A DNA stretch of 64,000 nt from Pseudomonas fluorescens (lineage in GTDB: Bacteria; Pseudomonadota; Gammaproteobacteria; Pseudomonadales; Pseudomonadaceae). Each line of letters opens with the position of its first letter. The stretch's first letter is position 1. The DNA lies in the NCBI RefSeq assembly GCF_902497895.1, contig NZ_CABVHQ010000020.1:1-64000 (forward strand), written 5' to 3'. A model generated the notes under the pieces. That model was not told the DNA's origin. It made no database searches and was given only the letters and a program-made list of their open reading frames with translations. Shown here piece after piece: positions 47,347-55,403 of the stretch. Position numbers and translations under genes: made by a program.

Positions 47347-47498
47347 CTGTGGCGAGGGGGCTTCTGTGGCGATGGGGCTTGCCCCCGCTCGGCGGCGAAG
47401 CCGTCGTAAAATCGACAAATGCGTTTTGTCTGAAAAAATGCGGTAGCAGATTTTAGGGCCGCTGCGCGGCCCAGCGGGGGCAAGCCCCCTCGCCACAA
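47347..47498. repeat. REPIN with a partly duplicated left arm
   Basis: The left arm begins CTGTGGCGAGGGGGCTT and then starts again as CTGTGGCGATGGGGCTTGCC, so the arm is repeated in tandem. The right arm GCAAGCCCCCTCGCCACA is normal. Same family as 9633. It occupies most of the gap between sulP and the lprI-like gene. Confidence 0.88.
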
Positions 47499-47533
47499 GT
47501 GATCATCAGACAGGATATTCGCGTTTCTGTTAC

Positions 47534-47929
47534 TCAAGGCCCAACCAGATTCTCCAGCTCCTGGGCCCGGGTCCTGGTCATCTCCAGAACGCAGGAACCG
47601 GCGTTGATGCTGTCGATGGTCCCGCCAGTCAAGCTGCCGACCAATCCGCAGTTGGCGTCGCGGTACTTGATCCACATCCGCTGGACGTTCTGCAGCTGGC
47701 TCTTCTTGTCGGCCTCCAGCGTCGCCATGGCCGCCTTGTAACCTTTGTTCAGCCGGGCATCCTGCAGTTTGATTTCAGCAGTGGTGCAATCGAGCATGTT
47801 GACGGTTACGCCTCCCGACGCCTCCATGCACTTGTTGTAGGCAGGACTATCAGTGTTGTCAGCGGCATAAGCCGAGCCGCAAAACACCAATGACAGACCA
47901 CAGGCAGCAAATAGGCAGCGGGGGTTCAT
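47534..47929 (-). CDS. LprI-like (DUF1311) periplasmic protein
   Basis: This 131-aa protein has a clear signal peptide (LFAACGLSLVFCGSAYA, cleavage near residue 22) and a DUF1311/lysozyme-inhibitor LprI domain with paired cysteines and MLDCTTAEIKLQDARLNKGY. Family members such as LprI inhibit lysozyme, but many are uncharacterised. It appears monocistronic. GGAAAGG precedes the ATG on the minus strand. Confidence 0.85.
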   Translation of the reverse strand: MNPRCLFAACGLSLVFCGSAYAADNTDSPAYNKCMEASGGVTVNMLDCTTAEIKLQDARLNKGYKAAMATLEADKKSQLQNVQRMWIKYRDANCGLVGSLTGGTIDSINAGSCVLEMTRTRAQELENLVGP

Positions 47930-47993
47930 GGTTGGCCTTTCCTGGTCAATGAGTCGTAAAGCGTAAGATCCGCAGTCTAAGCTGCGCTAAGGC

Positions 47994-48131
47994 ATGCTGC
48001 CAGCCATCGACCTACTTGCCACCGAGCTGGCTCTGGTTCAGCCTGAAGATAATCAAGAGCGTCGGCGCCGGATCATACTGGCACTGGACGACTACCGCGG
48101 TGGCGCCGATTGTCTGCCGCTGGGAGACTGA
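47994..48131 (+). CDS. Possible small protein coupled to the D-aminoacylase
   Basis: ATG 47994 opens a 45-codon frame with normal codon use, ending TGA one base before the D-aminoacylase ATG (TGACATG). The product is acidic and basic in patches (NQERRRRIILALDDYRGGAD) and I do not recognise it. It may be a real coupled small gene, the remnant of a longer one, or chance. The ribosome-binding site (TAAGG) is weak. Confidence 0.3.
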   Translation: MLPAIDLLATELALVQPEDNQERRRRIILALDDYRGGADCLPLGD

Positions 48132-48132
48132 C

Positions 48133-49590
48133 ATGAAGTACGACACGCTGATCCGCAATGCTCTGGTCATCGATGGTAGTAACACGTCGGGTTTCCTCGC
48201 CGATGTGGCGATTCTGGATGGACGCATTCAGCGTATCGACAGCTTGAATGGAGCCTGCGCCGATGAAGAGATCGATGCGGGCGGTCGAGTGTTGGCACCG
48301 GGGTTTATCGATGTGCACACCCACGACGATACCGTGGTGATCCGCCAGCCGCAGATGTTGCCCAAGCTCAGCCAGGGTGTGACCACGGTGATCGTCGGAA
48401 ACTGTGGGATCAGCGCATCCCCCGTGAGTTTGCGCGGCGAGCCGCCGGACCCGATGAACCTGCTGGGTGCCGCCAGCGCTTTTGTCTACCCGCGCTTTCG
48501 CGACTACCGCGCCGCGATCGAAGCGGCGAACCCAACCCTGAATGTGGCGGCGCTGGTCGGCCACACGGCGTTGCGCAGCAACCATATGGATGACCTGTTT
48601 CGTAGCGCCACGCCCGGCGAAATCAGCGCCATGCGCGAGCAATTGCGTGAAAGTCTGGAGGCGGGCGCTTTGGGTTTATCCACAGGTCTGGCCTATGCCA
48701 GCGCCTTTTGCGCCGAGACTGATGAAGTGCTGCAACTGGCCGAAGAGCTGACGGCGTTTGGCGCGGTCTACACCACCCATTTGCGCAGCGAATTCGAGCC
48801 GGTGCTGGAGGCGATGGACGAAGCTTTCCAGATCGGCCGTCATGCCGGGGCCCCGGTGATTATTTCCCACCTCAAATGCGCCGGAGCCGGCAATTGGGGC
48901 CGCAGCCCGCAACTGCTCGCCTCCCTGGAGCGTGCCGCGCTGAGTCATCCGGTGGGCTGCGATTGTTATCCCTATGCGGCGAGTTCTTCGACACTGGACC
49001 TCAAACAGGTCACCGACGCCTTTCGCATTACCATCACCTGGTCGACACCTCATCCTGAAGTGAGCGGCCGCGACCTGCGGGACATCGCCGCCGAATGGGG
49101 CCTCCCGCTGCTGGACGCCGCTCGCCGCCTGCAACCGGCTGGCGCGGTGTATTACGGCATGGACGAAGCCGATGTGCGGCGCATCTTGGCGCATCCATTG
49201 TCGATGATCGGCTCCGATGGCCTGCCGGAAGATCCATTCCCCCATCCGCGTTTGTGGGGGGCGTTCCCGCGGGTGCTCGGGCATTTCAGTCGCGACGTGG
49301 GACTGTTCCCGCTGCACACCGCGGTACACAAAATGACCGGGCTTTCGGCAGCGCGTTTTGGCCTGGTGGAACGGGGTGAACTGCACGAAGGGCATTGGGC
49401 GGATATGGTGCTCTTCGACCCGCTACGAGTGCGCGACGTGGCCGACTTCGAGGACCCGCAACGGGCAGCTGAAGGGATTGATGGGGTATGGGTCAATGGC
49501 GTGTGCAGTTATGCGGATGGCATAGCCAATGGTCGGCGTGAAGGGAGGTTTTTGGCCCGGGCAGGGGATTTGCGGCGAGGGTTTCATTAA
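48133..49590 (+). CDS. N-acyl-D-amino-acid deacylase (D-aminoacylase)
   Basis: This 485-aa amidohydrolase-superfamily enzyme should remove acyl groups from N-acyl-D-amino acids. It has the metal motif PGFIDVHTHDD, then GNCGISASP and GLSTGLAYASA, TTHLRSEFEP, VIISHLKCAG and the late GSDGLPED, all typical of the D-aminoacylase/dihydroorotase group. The ATG at 48133 is used; a longer frame begins inside the preceding small ORF. No racemase or transporter gene is adjacent. Confidence 0.9.
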   Translation: MKYDTLIRNALVIDGSNTSGFLADVAILDGRIQRIDSLNGACADEEIDAGGRVLAPGFIDVHTHDDTVVIRQPQMLPKLSQGVTTVIVGNCGISASPVSLRGEPPDPMNLLGAASAFVYPRFRDYRAAIEAANPTLNVAALVGHTALRSNHMDDLFRSATPGEISAMREQLRESLEAGALGLSTGLAYASAFCAETDEVLQLAEELTAFGAVYTTHLRSEFEPVLEAMDEAFQIGRHAGAPVIISHLKCAGAGNWGRSPQLLASLERAALSHPVGCDCYPYAASSSTLDLKQVTDAFRITITWSTPHPEVSGRDLRDIAAEWGLPLLDAARRLQPAGAVYYGMDEADVRRILAHPLSMIGSDGLPEDPFPHPRLWGAFPRVLGHFSRDVGLFPLHTAVHKMTGLSAARFGLVERGELHEGHWADMVLFDPLRVRDVADFEDPQRAAEGIDGVWVNGVCSYADGIANGRREGRFLARAGDLRRGFH

Positions 49591-49690
49591 AAGATCGCAG
49601 CCTGCGGCAGCTCCTACGGGATTTGTGTTCACGCAGAGTTCGTGGTGAACGCGGTCATTGTAGGAGCTGCCGCAGGCTGCGATCTTTTGA
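49589..49690. repeat. REPIN (GCTGCGATCTTTT type)
   Basis: AAAGATCGCAGCCTGCGGCA and TGCCGCAGGCTGCGATCTTT are inverted with CTCCTAC/GTAGGAG tips around a 45-bp spacer, just after the D-aminoacylase stop. Same family as 31760. Confidence 0.92.
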
Positions 49691-49769
49691 TTTTGCTTCC
49701 AGGAACACATGCTCGTACTCGGTATTCAGCCTGTATAGGATGACCACATTTCAATCAGGGAGCAGCACC

Positions 49770-49985
49770 ATGAGTTTTGGAAAAACCACCCCCATCCTGC
49801 GGATATTCGACGAAGCCAAGGCCCTGGAATTTTACCTCGACTTCCTCGGTTTCACTCTCGACTGGCAGCAACGTTTCGAAGAAAACTTCCCGCTGTACCT
49901 GCAGGTCTCACGAGATGCGTGCGTGCTGCATCTGTCCGAGCACCACGGCGACAGCTCACCGGGAGCGGAAAAGCTGGCGGCGTGA
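49770..49985 (+). pseudogene. Truncated glyoxalase-superfamily protein
   Basis: The 71-codon frame gives the N-terminal half of a glyoxalase/bleomycin-resistance fold protein (PILRIFDEAKALEFYLDFLG, NFPLYLQVSRDACVLHLSEH), and then stops after GDSSPGAEKLAA. Full relatives are about 120 aa and have a second half with the other metal ligands, which is missing. The breakpoint is followed by a solitary REP arm at 50023, so the gene was probably cut by a deletion or rearrangement at the repeat. Confidence 0.75.
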
Positions 49986-50078
49986 GAACCTAAAAAAATG
50001 TCCAAAATTACTGGACCAGTTCAGCTTGCTCGCGATAGGGTCTCCAATTCACCAATGATTCAACTGCCAACCCCCGAT

Positions 50079-50462
50079 CTATACCATGCCCCGATGCCCC
50101 ACCGAATGCTCGTGATCCAGCGCCTTCTCGATCAGCAACAAACCCAGCTCCATCATTTGATGAATCGCCAAGGCAAGGTTGCGGTCTTTGCCGTCCAGGT
50201 CGTCGCCAAGATCCAGCACCAGAGTGGTGGCCGAACAGAATGTTTCGTAGGCGTTGGGCAACAGGGCTTCGGTGTTGATGCCGGGGGCGACGGCAAAGAC
50301 GGATAGCGAACGGTCGACGGTGGTGGTTCGGGGGTTGTCGATTGGTGGCGTCAGGTAATGATCGAGGGCGCGGTTTGCGGCCTCGTGAAGTTTGCTGGAA
50401 TCGAGAGATTCGTAGGGTGAGATGTTTAGAGTTTCAGGAAGGTTAGGGATGGCTTTGTGCAT
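50079..50462 (-). CDS. DUF6124 family protein
   Basis: This 127-aa protein matches a small family of unknown function common in Pseudomonas. The N-terminus PNLPETLNISPYESLDSSKL and HEAANRALDHYLTPP are typical, and the C-terminal half is helical (ETFCSATTLVLDLGDDLDGK). Several copies per genome are usual. No signal peptide or membrane span. The ATG at 50462 is chosen by family start. Confidence 0.8.
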   Translation of the reverse strand: MHKAIPNLPETLNISPYESLDSSKLHEAANRALDHYLTPPIDNPRTTTVDRSLSVFAVAPGINTEALLPNAYETFCSATTLVLDLGDDLDGKDRNLALAIHQMMELGLLLIEKALDHEHSVGHRGMV

Positions 50463-50685
50463 TGTGGTACTCCAGGGTTGAAGGGAGCTACCAAGTAAAC
50501 GCGGGCCGCGACGCCCGGACGCTGATATGCAGCGACCGGCGAAGGTTAGCCACGGGCCCAAGTCAACGCAACCTCAAAAACCTGTCGGAAATTTCTGTGT
50601 TCCTACGCGAGGTTGATCGCTCCAAATTTCAGGCCATGCCGTTGTGCTGTGTCCAGAAGGCAACGCAAAAGAAATGTGCTAGGCT

Positions 50686-50707
50686 CAATCAATGATTTCA
50701 TTGATTG
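50686..50707 (+). promoter_or_regulatory. Inverted-repeat operator of the fitAB-type operon
   Basis: CAATCAATGA and TCATTGATTG form a perfect 10-bp inverted repeat with a 2-bp spacer, ending 16 bp before the antitoxin ATG. RHH antitoxins usually bind such a site to autoregulate. The function is inferred. Confidence 0.7.
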
Positions 50708-50723
50708 CACGAGGGGCGCATTC

Positions 50724-50969
50724 ATGGCCAGTATTACTATTCGCAATCTGGACGACCAGATTAAAGAGCAACTGCGCATCGAGGCGGCTCACCATGGCCA
50801 CTCGATGGAGGAAGAAGCACGCCTGATCCTCGGGCGGGCACTGGCCCAGGTCAATCGTGCCGGAGGCCTGGGCAGCCGGATTCGCGCTCGATTCAGCGCG
50901 AGTGGAGGGGTTGAGCTCGACCTGCCTGCTCGTCATGAGAAAGCCACTGCCGTGGATCTCACCGAATGA
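50724..50969 (+). CDS. fitA: FitA-like ribbon-helix-helix antitoxin
   Basis: This 81-aa antitoxin has an N-terminal ribbon-helix-helix DNA-binding region (ASITIRNLDDQIKEQLRIEA, followed by a helix HSMEEEARLIL) and a flexible C-terminus that would wrap the toxin. GAGGGG precedes the ATG, and it overlaps the toxin start by ATGA. It would neutralise the PIN toxin and repress the operon through the inverted repeat upstream. Confidence 0.88.
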   Translation: MASITIRNLDDQIKEQLRIEAAHHGHSMEEEARLILGRALAQVNRAGGLGSRIRARFSASGGVELDLPARHEKATAVDLTE

Positions 50970-51385
50970 TTGTGCTGGATACCAATGTTCTATCGGAGTT
51001 CATGCGCGCTGAACCTGCGATTCAAGTACTGGCTTGGGTTGATGCGCAACCGGCAATGGATCTGGTCATCAGCGCGATCACCGTGGCCGAAATTCTCCAC
51101 GGTATCGCCCGTCTCCCTGCCGGCAAGCGCAAACAAGGACTGGGGGCCCAGGCGATGGCGATGTTCGAAGAGGATTTTGCTGGCAAGATCCTGCCCTTCG
51201 ACGCTCATGGGGCCGTCGAATACGCCATGTTGGTGGCCGGTAGTGAGGCCAACGGGCGCGCAGTCTCCATGGCGGACGCGCAGATCGCGGCGATCTGTCG
51301 AGTACACGGAGCATCGATTGCGACGCGCAATGTGCGCGATTTCGAGTTTTCCGGCTTACCTGTTATCAATCCGTGGGACGCTTGA
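50966..51385 (+). CDS. fitB: FitB/VapC-like PIN-domain toxin
   Basis: This 139-aa PIN-domain RNase has all four acidic catalytic positions: D5 (VLDTNVLSE), E42 (VAEILHG), D104 (MADAQIAA) and D125 (NVRDFE). It is expected to cleave RNA, probably tRNA or other structured RNA, when free of its antitoxin. It overlaps fitA by ATGA. The tail GLPVINPWDA is common in FitB-like toxins. Confidence 0.9.
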   Translation: MIVLDTNVLSEFMRAEPAIQVLAWVDAQPAMDLVISAITVAEILHGIARLPAGKRKQGLGAQAMAMFEEDFAGKILPFDAHGAVEYAMLVAGSEANGRAVSMADAQIAAICRVHGASIATRNVRDFEFSGLPVINPWDA

Positions 51386-51437
51386 ACGAGAAAAAAGCGG
51401 CGTAACTGAACTTGGTTCCAGGGCGCTTATTGAATAG

Positions 51438-51522
51438 TCATCGCGAGCAAGCCCGGTCCCACATTGGATCTGTGTCGGCGTGATCGACACATAACCTGTG
51501 GGAGCGAGCTTGCTCGCGATAG
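51438..51522. repeat. REPIN (GGGAGCGAGCTTGCTCGCGA type)
   Basis: TCATCGCGAGCAAGCCCGGTCCCACA and TGTGGGAGCGAGCTTGCTCGCGATA (read in pieces) are inverted around a 32-bp spacer. The right arm and 30 bp beyond it are nearly the same as the solitary REP stretch at 50023-50070. Confidence 0.9.
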
Positions 51523-51566
51523 GATCTCTAATTCACCACTTATTCAACCGCCCACAATGTGATCAA

Positions 51567-53486
51567 TCACACCCGAAAATGACTGACCATCATCTGCAAC
51601 TGATTGCCCAGTCGCGCCAGCTCGACGCTGGATGCCGCGGTTTCGTCGCTGGCGGCGGCGGTCTGTTCGGAGACGTCGCGCACGTTGATGATGCTGCGGC
51701 TGATCTCTTCGGCCACGGCGCTTTGCTGCTCGGCGGCTGCGGCGATCTGCTGGTTCATCGACTGAATGTTCGACACCGTGCGGGTGATGTTTTCCAGGGA
51801 GGTGCCGGCCTTGCGGGTCAGTTCGACGCTGCTGTCGGTCAGGCTGCGGCTGTTGTTCATTACCGTGGCCACTTGCTGGGTGCCGTTCTGCAAACCGGCA
51901 ACCAGCCCCTGGATTTCTTCGGTGGATTTCTGCGTACGCTGGGCCAGGCCGCGGACTTCGTCGGCGACCACCGCGAAGCCTCGACCGGCTTCACCGGCGC
52001 GGGCTGCTTCGATGGCCGCGTTGAGCGCCAGCAGGTTGGTCTGTTCAGCCACGGCTTTGATCACGTCCATGACGCTGCCGATCTTGTCGCTCTCTTGCTG
52101 CAGCACATTCATGGCATCGGTGGAGCGCGCGACCTCGGTGGCCAGGCGCTCGATCTGGGCGATGGCTTCGGCGACCACTTTGTCACCTGCGCGGGCTTCG
52201 CCGTCGGCGGCCGCCGCGGCTTGCGAGGCGTGTTCGGCGTTACGCGCGACTTCCTGCACAGTGGCCGTCATTTCGTGCATGGCGGTGGCCACCTGATCCG
52301 TCTCAATCCTCTGGCTATGGACCCCGGCACTGGTTTGTTCAGTGACGGCCGACAGCTCCTCGGCGGCGCTGGCGATCTGCGTGACGCCGTCGCGAATGCC
52401 ACTGATCAAGTCGCGCAAGGTCACGCCCATGCGCGCGATGCCTTGCTGCAACACGCCAAGTTCGTCGCGACGGGTGACGCGCACATCGTGGGTCAGGTCA
52501 CCCGAGGCGATGCGTTCAACCACGGCCAGGGTTTCGCGCAACGGGCGGGTGATCTGCCGGGTGATGATCACCGCGGCCAGCACGCCAACCAGTAACGCCA
52601 GCAGCGTGCTGACCAGTTGCAACGTCCGCGCCCGAGCGCTTTCCGCATCGCGTCGATCGAGCTGGATCTGGTACAGCGCATCGCTCTGAGCGACGATGGC
52701 GCTGCCTTGTTCGGTCATTTCCTTGCGTGCCTGAATCGCCTCGCTGTTCGCCACTTTGTAGTCCAACAGAGCGCTACGGTAGCGGATCAGGGCACTTTCC
52801 AGCTGACTCAGGGCGTCTTGCTGGGTGTCGGCAAAATGCGCATTGAGGTCTTTCAGGCTGGCGATGGCCGCGTCCAGTTGTGCGACGGCCTTTTGCTCGG
52901 TTTGCGGGTTGCTGCTGGCGGTGTAGCCGCGCACCTCATAACGGGCGAGCTGAAATTCTTCCCGGGCCTGGGAGATGGCCTGGAACTGTTCGAAGCGCTG
53001 ATCGCTCAAGGGCATCTGCTGCACGCGAGTGTTGATCGCGCTGATCAACCCGTTGGCGCTGTCGGCGTTGTCGTCCATGAGCTGGCGAGCAGCGTTGCCG
53101 GTGCGGTAGGCGTTGCGCATTTTGTTCAGCGATTGTTGGTAGGCACCGATGGTTGCGCTTTGCGCTCTGAGGAGCTTGAGGTTTTCCGGACTCTTGAAAC
53201 TATTAAGCAGGGATTGTTGCTGGGCAACGAAGCCGTCAAGGGTGGTTTGCACGTTCTGCGCGGCGGTTTCGTCGCCATTGGTCAGCATGTACTGCAAGCG
53301 GCTGATGCGTAGTTTGGTCAGGCCGGCGTTCAGCTGGGTGATGTCGCTCATCCAGTTGCTGCGGTCGATCAGCCCACCAAGGCTAGTCCACCCAGTCAGG
53401 GCGAGGAGAGTGGTGAGTGCCAGTACCAGGCCGAAACCCAGGCCCAGTTTCAGGTTGACGCTGATGTTGCCGAACCAGCTATTCAT
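51567..53486 (-). CDS. McpS-like chemoreceptor (HBM sensor domain)
   Basis: This 639-aa methyl-accepting chemotaxis protein has a first span near residues 12-32, a large helical periplasmic domain of about 250 residues (the bimodular HBM type), a second span near 297-319, HAMP ([13 protein letters not shown]), and a signalling domain with the conserved hairpin [19 protein letters not shown]. It is very like P. putida McpS, which senses TCA-cycle intermediates, and shares its MNSWF start. Ligand specificity is inferred. GGAGG precedes the ATG at 53486. Confidence 0.9.
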   Translation of the reverse strand: MNSWFGNISVNLKLGLGFGLVLALTTLLALTGWTSLGGLIDRSNWMSDITQLNAGLTKLRISRLQYMLTNGDETAAQNVQTTLDGFVAQQQSLLNSFKSPENLKLLRAQSATIGAYQQSLNKMRNAYRTGNAARQLMDDNADSANGLISAINTRVQQMPLSDQRFEQFQAISQAREEFQLARYEVRGYTASSNPQTEQKAVAQLDAAIASLKDLNAHFADTQQDALSQLESALIRYRSALLDYKVANSEAIQARKEMTEQGSAIVAQSDALYQIQLDRRDAESARARTLQLVSTLLALLVGVLAAVIITRQITRPLRETLAVVERIASGDLTHDVRVTRRDELGVLQQGIARMGVTLRDLISGIRDGVTQIASAAEELSAVTEQTSAGVHSQRIETDQVATAMHEMTATVQEVARNAEHASQAAAAADGEARAGDKVVAEAIAQIERLATEVARSTDAMNVLQQESDKIGSVMDVIKAVAEQTNLLALNAAIEAARAGEAGRGFAVVADEVRGLAQRTQKSTEEIQGLVAGLQNGTQQVATVMNNSRSLTDSSVELTRKAGTSLENITRTVSNIQSMNQQIAAAAEQQSAVAEEISRSIINVRDVSEQTAAASDETAASSVELARLGNQLQMMVSHFRV

Positions 53487-53803
53487 CGAATTCCTCCAGG
53501 AACAGTGCGAGTGTTGATCGTCAGTGGCTGGAAGTTTGTTGTTTTTGGTAGCCAGCAAGGTTTGTCGTAGGGGGTGTATCGGCAGCAAACGCGAGAGCTG
53601 AAACGATTTTTGTCCGGTCTCTCAAGCTTTTTTTCACATTCATTTCACTCAGTCCCTACCTTCTGCCCCCTAAAGTTTCGCTCAGCCGTTGAGCGGTGGG
53701 TGCCGGTCTATCACCCCAAAAAACAGACATTCTCAAGCGCGCAGTTGTTCTCGCTGTGCGGTGCGGTTCATTGCCAGGTTTTGGCCAAAGTGGCGGGTTG
53801 GTT
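53487..53803. other. Divergent gap without recognised features
   Basis: The 317 bp between the chemoreceptor gene and the phosphatase gene should contain both promoters. I see no repeat, hairpin or operator. An in-frame extension of the phosphatase gene to 53696 exists but shows no family likeness. Confidence 0.4.
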
Positions 53804-54487
53804 GTGCAGTTAAGACTCGATTTTATTGGTGTCAGGCGTTCCCTGGGCTTGAGGGGCATTGCCAGGTATAGAAATGCGGCCGTGATACTGGTGTCCGCCG
53901 TGTTTGTCCTGGCACTGACCCTCTTTCTTCTGAAGCCCGCGGCAGTCCCCGATCTCGCCAATGGCAACGCCTCGGTAGTGGCGCAGCTGAAAGCGGATTG
54001 GGCCAAGGGCGAGATGATCGTGCTGGTTCGTCACGTCGAGCGTTGTGACCACTCCCGCGCCACCTGCCTTGGCAGTGCCGACGGTATTACCGAGCGCTCG
54101 CGCAACGTCGCCGCAGCGATCGGTTCGCAGTTCAGGCGGTTGGATCTGAGCCAGGCGGATATCTACAACAGTCCGTTGACCCGAGCGGCGCAGACATCTT
54201 CCTACATGTTCAATAAGGTCAGTTCGGGCCAGGACTGGCTGATCCGCTGTAAGGGTCACATGCTCAGTGATGCCCTCAGCCACAAGGTGCCTGGCCGGAA
54301 CCTGATCCTGGTGACGCACAGTGAATGCATGTCGCAGCTGGAAAGCGACATGAAGTTCTCTTCGTCGACGCTGGGCTACGGCGCATCGCTGTTTGTTTCA
54401 ACCGCAGGAATCGCCGGGAAACCGCAGATGCTCGGTTTCATTGAAGCCAGCGACTGGGATTCAATTCAATCGTCATCAAACAAATAG
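53804..54487 (+). CDS. Membrane-anchored histidine phosphatase
   Basis: This protein of about 227 aa belongs to the histidine phosphatase (phosphoglycerate mutase-like) superfamily. It has an N-terminal membrane span (AVILVSAVFVLALTLFLL) and then the catalytic LVRHVER motif (H77), with the second histidine in LVTHSECMS. It resembles the Ais/PmrG-like group that acts on lipopolysaccharide heptose phosphates, but the substrate is not established. The start is uncertain: GTG 53804 is used. A PAP2 phosphatase gene follows by 30 bp. Confidence 0.8.
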   Translation: MQLRLDFIGVRRSLGLRGIARYRNAAVILVSAVFVLALTLFLLKPAAVPDLANGNASVVAQLKADWAKGEMIVLVRHVERCDHSRATCLGSADGITERSRNVAAAIGSQFRRLDLSQADIYNSPLTRAAQTSSYMFNKVSSGQDWLIRCKGHMLSDALSHKVPGRNLILVTHSECMSQLESDMKFSSSTLGYGASLFVSTAGIAGKPQMLGFIEASDWDSIQSSSNK

Positions 54488-54517
54488 ACGGGCTTGCCTG
54501 TTCAATCAGGAAAAAAG

Positions 54518-55351
54518 ATGCGGACTTCTTCTCGCTACCGATTTTATTGGGTGAATTTTGGTATTCCGCTGTTCTGCGCTGCCGTGGTGTTTTTGTTGTT
54601 TGATCTGACAACAATAGATATTGCCTTCAGTGATCTTTTTTACGATCCGGTGACTCAATTGTTTCCGTTGAATCATGTTCGCCTGTTTGAACAAATCACC
54701 CATAAATGGGCGCGGATCATTCCGAACTGGACAGGCGAAGCGGCGATTATCGGTGCGTTGACATCGTTTCTCTGGCCGCGGTTGAAGGCCGATAAACATG
54801 CCAGGGGTATCGCGTTTCTGGATAAGGTGCGGATTGCTCCACTGCTCAGGTTTGCGACCAGGCACCGCCGGGACTTCCTCTACGTGGTGTTTGCATTCTC
54901 GATCTGTACCGGGGTCATCCATTATCTGAAAGGCCACACCAGTGTGTACTGCCCGGTTGAAACCACTCAGTACGCTGGCAAAATCGAACACAAAGAGTGG
55001 TACCAGAATTTCGACCTGCTGAAAGTCGCAGGCCCGGTCCGCTGCTGGCCAGGTGGTCATGCCTCGGGTGGCTTCACCATGCTCGCCTTGTACTTCGTGG
55101 CTCGCCGCTATCGCTGGCGCCATTCCAAAGCAATCCTGTGCGGGTCGTTGTTGCTCGGCTTTGTCTATGGCACGACCCGGGTACTGCAGGGCTGGCACTA
55201 CATGTCCCACACCTTCTGGGCAGGGATCTTCGTCTGGCTCGCCTGCCTGCTGACGGCGCTGGCGTTTTACGGGCGAGCGCGGCTTGAGCTGCCGGTTTTG
55301 CAAAAGAATGTAGAACCGCTGGAGGGTGCTCAGCCGCAGTCGATTGGCTGA
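54518..55351 (+). CDS. PAP2-family membrane phosphatase
   Basis: This 277-aa inner-membrane protein has about six spans and PAP2 motifs: WPGGHASGGFTML (motif 2, PSGH variant) and TRVLQGWHYMSHTFWAG (motif 3, catalytic His). Motif 1 is less clear (KGHTSVYCP). Relatives include LpxE/LpxF-like lipid A phosphatases and undecaprenyl-diphosphatases. Pairing with the membrane-linked histidine phosphatase suggests envelope (lipid A or core) phosphate removal. AGGAAAAAAG precedes the ATG. Confidence 0.83.
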   Translation: MRTSSRYRFYWVNFGIPLFCAAVVFLLFDLTTIDIAFSDLFYDPVTQLFPLNHVRLFEQITHKWARIIPNWTGEAAIIGALTSFLWPRLKADKHARGIAFLDKVRIAPLLRFATRHRRDFLYVVFAFSICTGVIHYLKGHTSVYCPVETTQYAGKIEHKEWYQNFDLLKVAGPVRCWPGGHASGGFTMLALYFVARRYRWRHSKAILCGSLLLGFVYGTTRVLQGWHYMSHTFWAGIFVWLACLLTALAFYGRARLELPVLQKNVEPLEGAQPQSIG

Positions 55352-55403
55352 GGGGCCAGGGCAGGTGGTATCACGGACGGGACGGTGTTTTCGCGGGTAG
55401 AGG

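Noticed and set aside
50970..51437. Alternative open frame over the toxin gene
   Set aside because: The PIN-domain frame at 50966 has all four acidic residues; this one is a shifted shadow.
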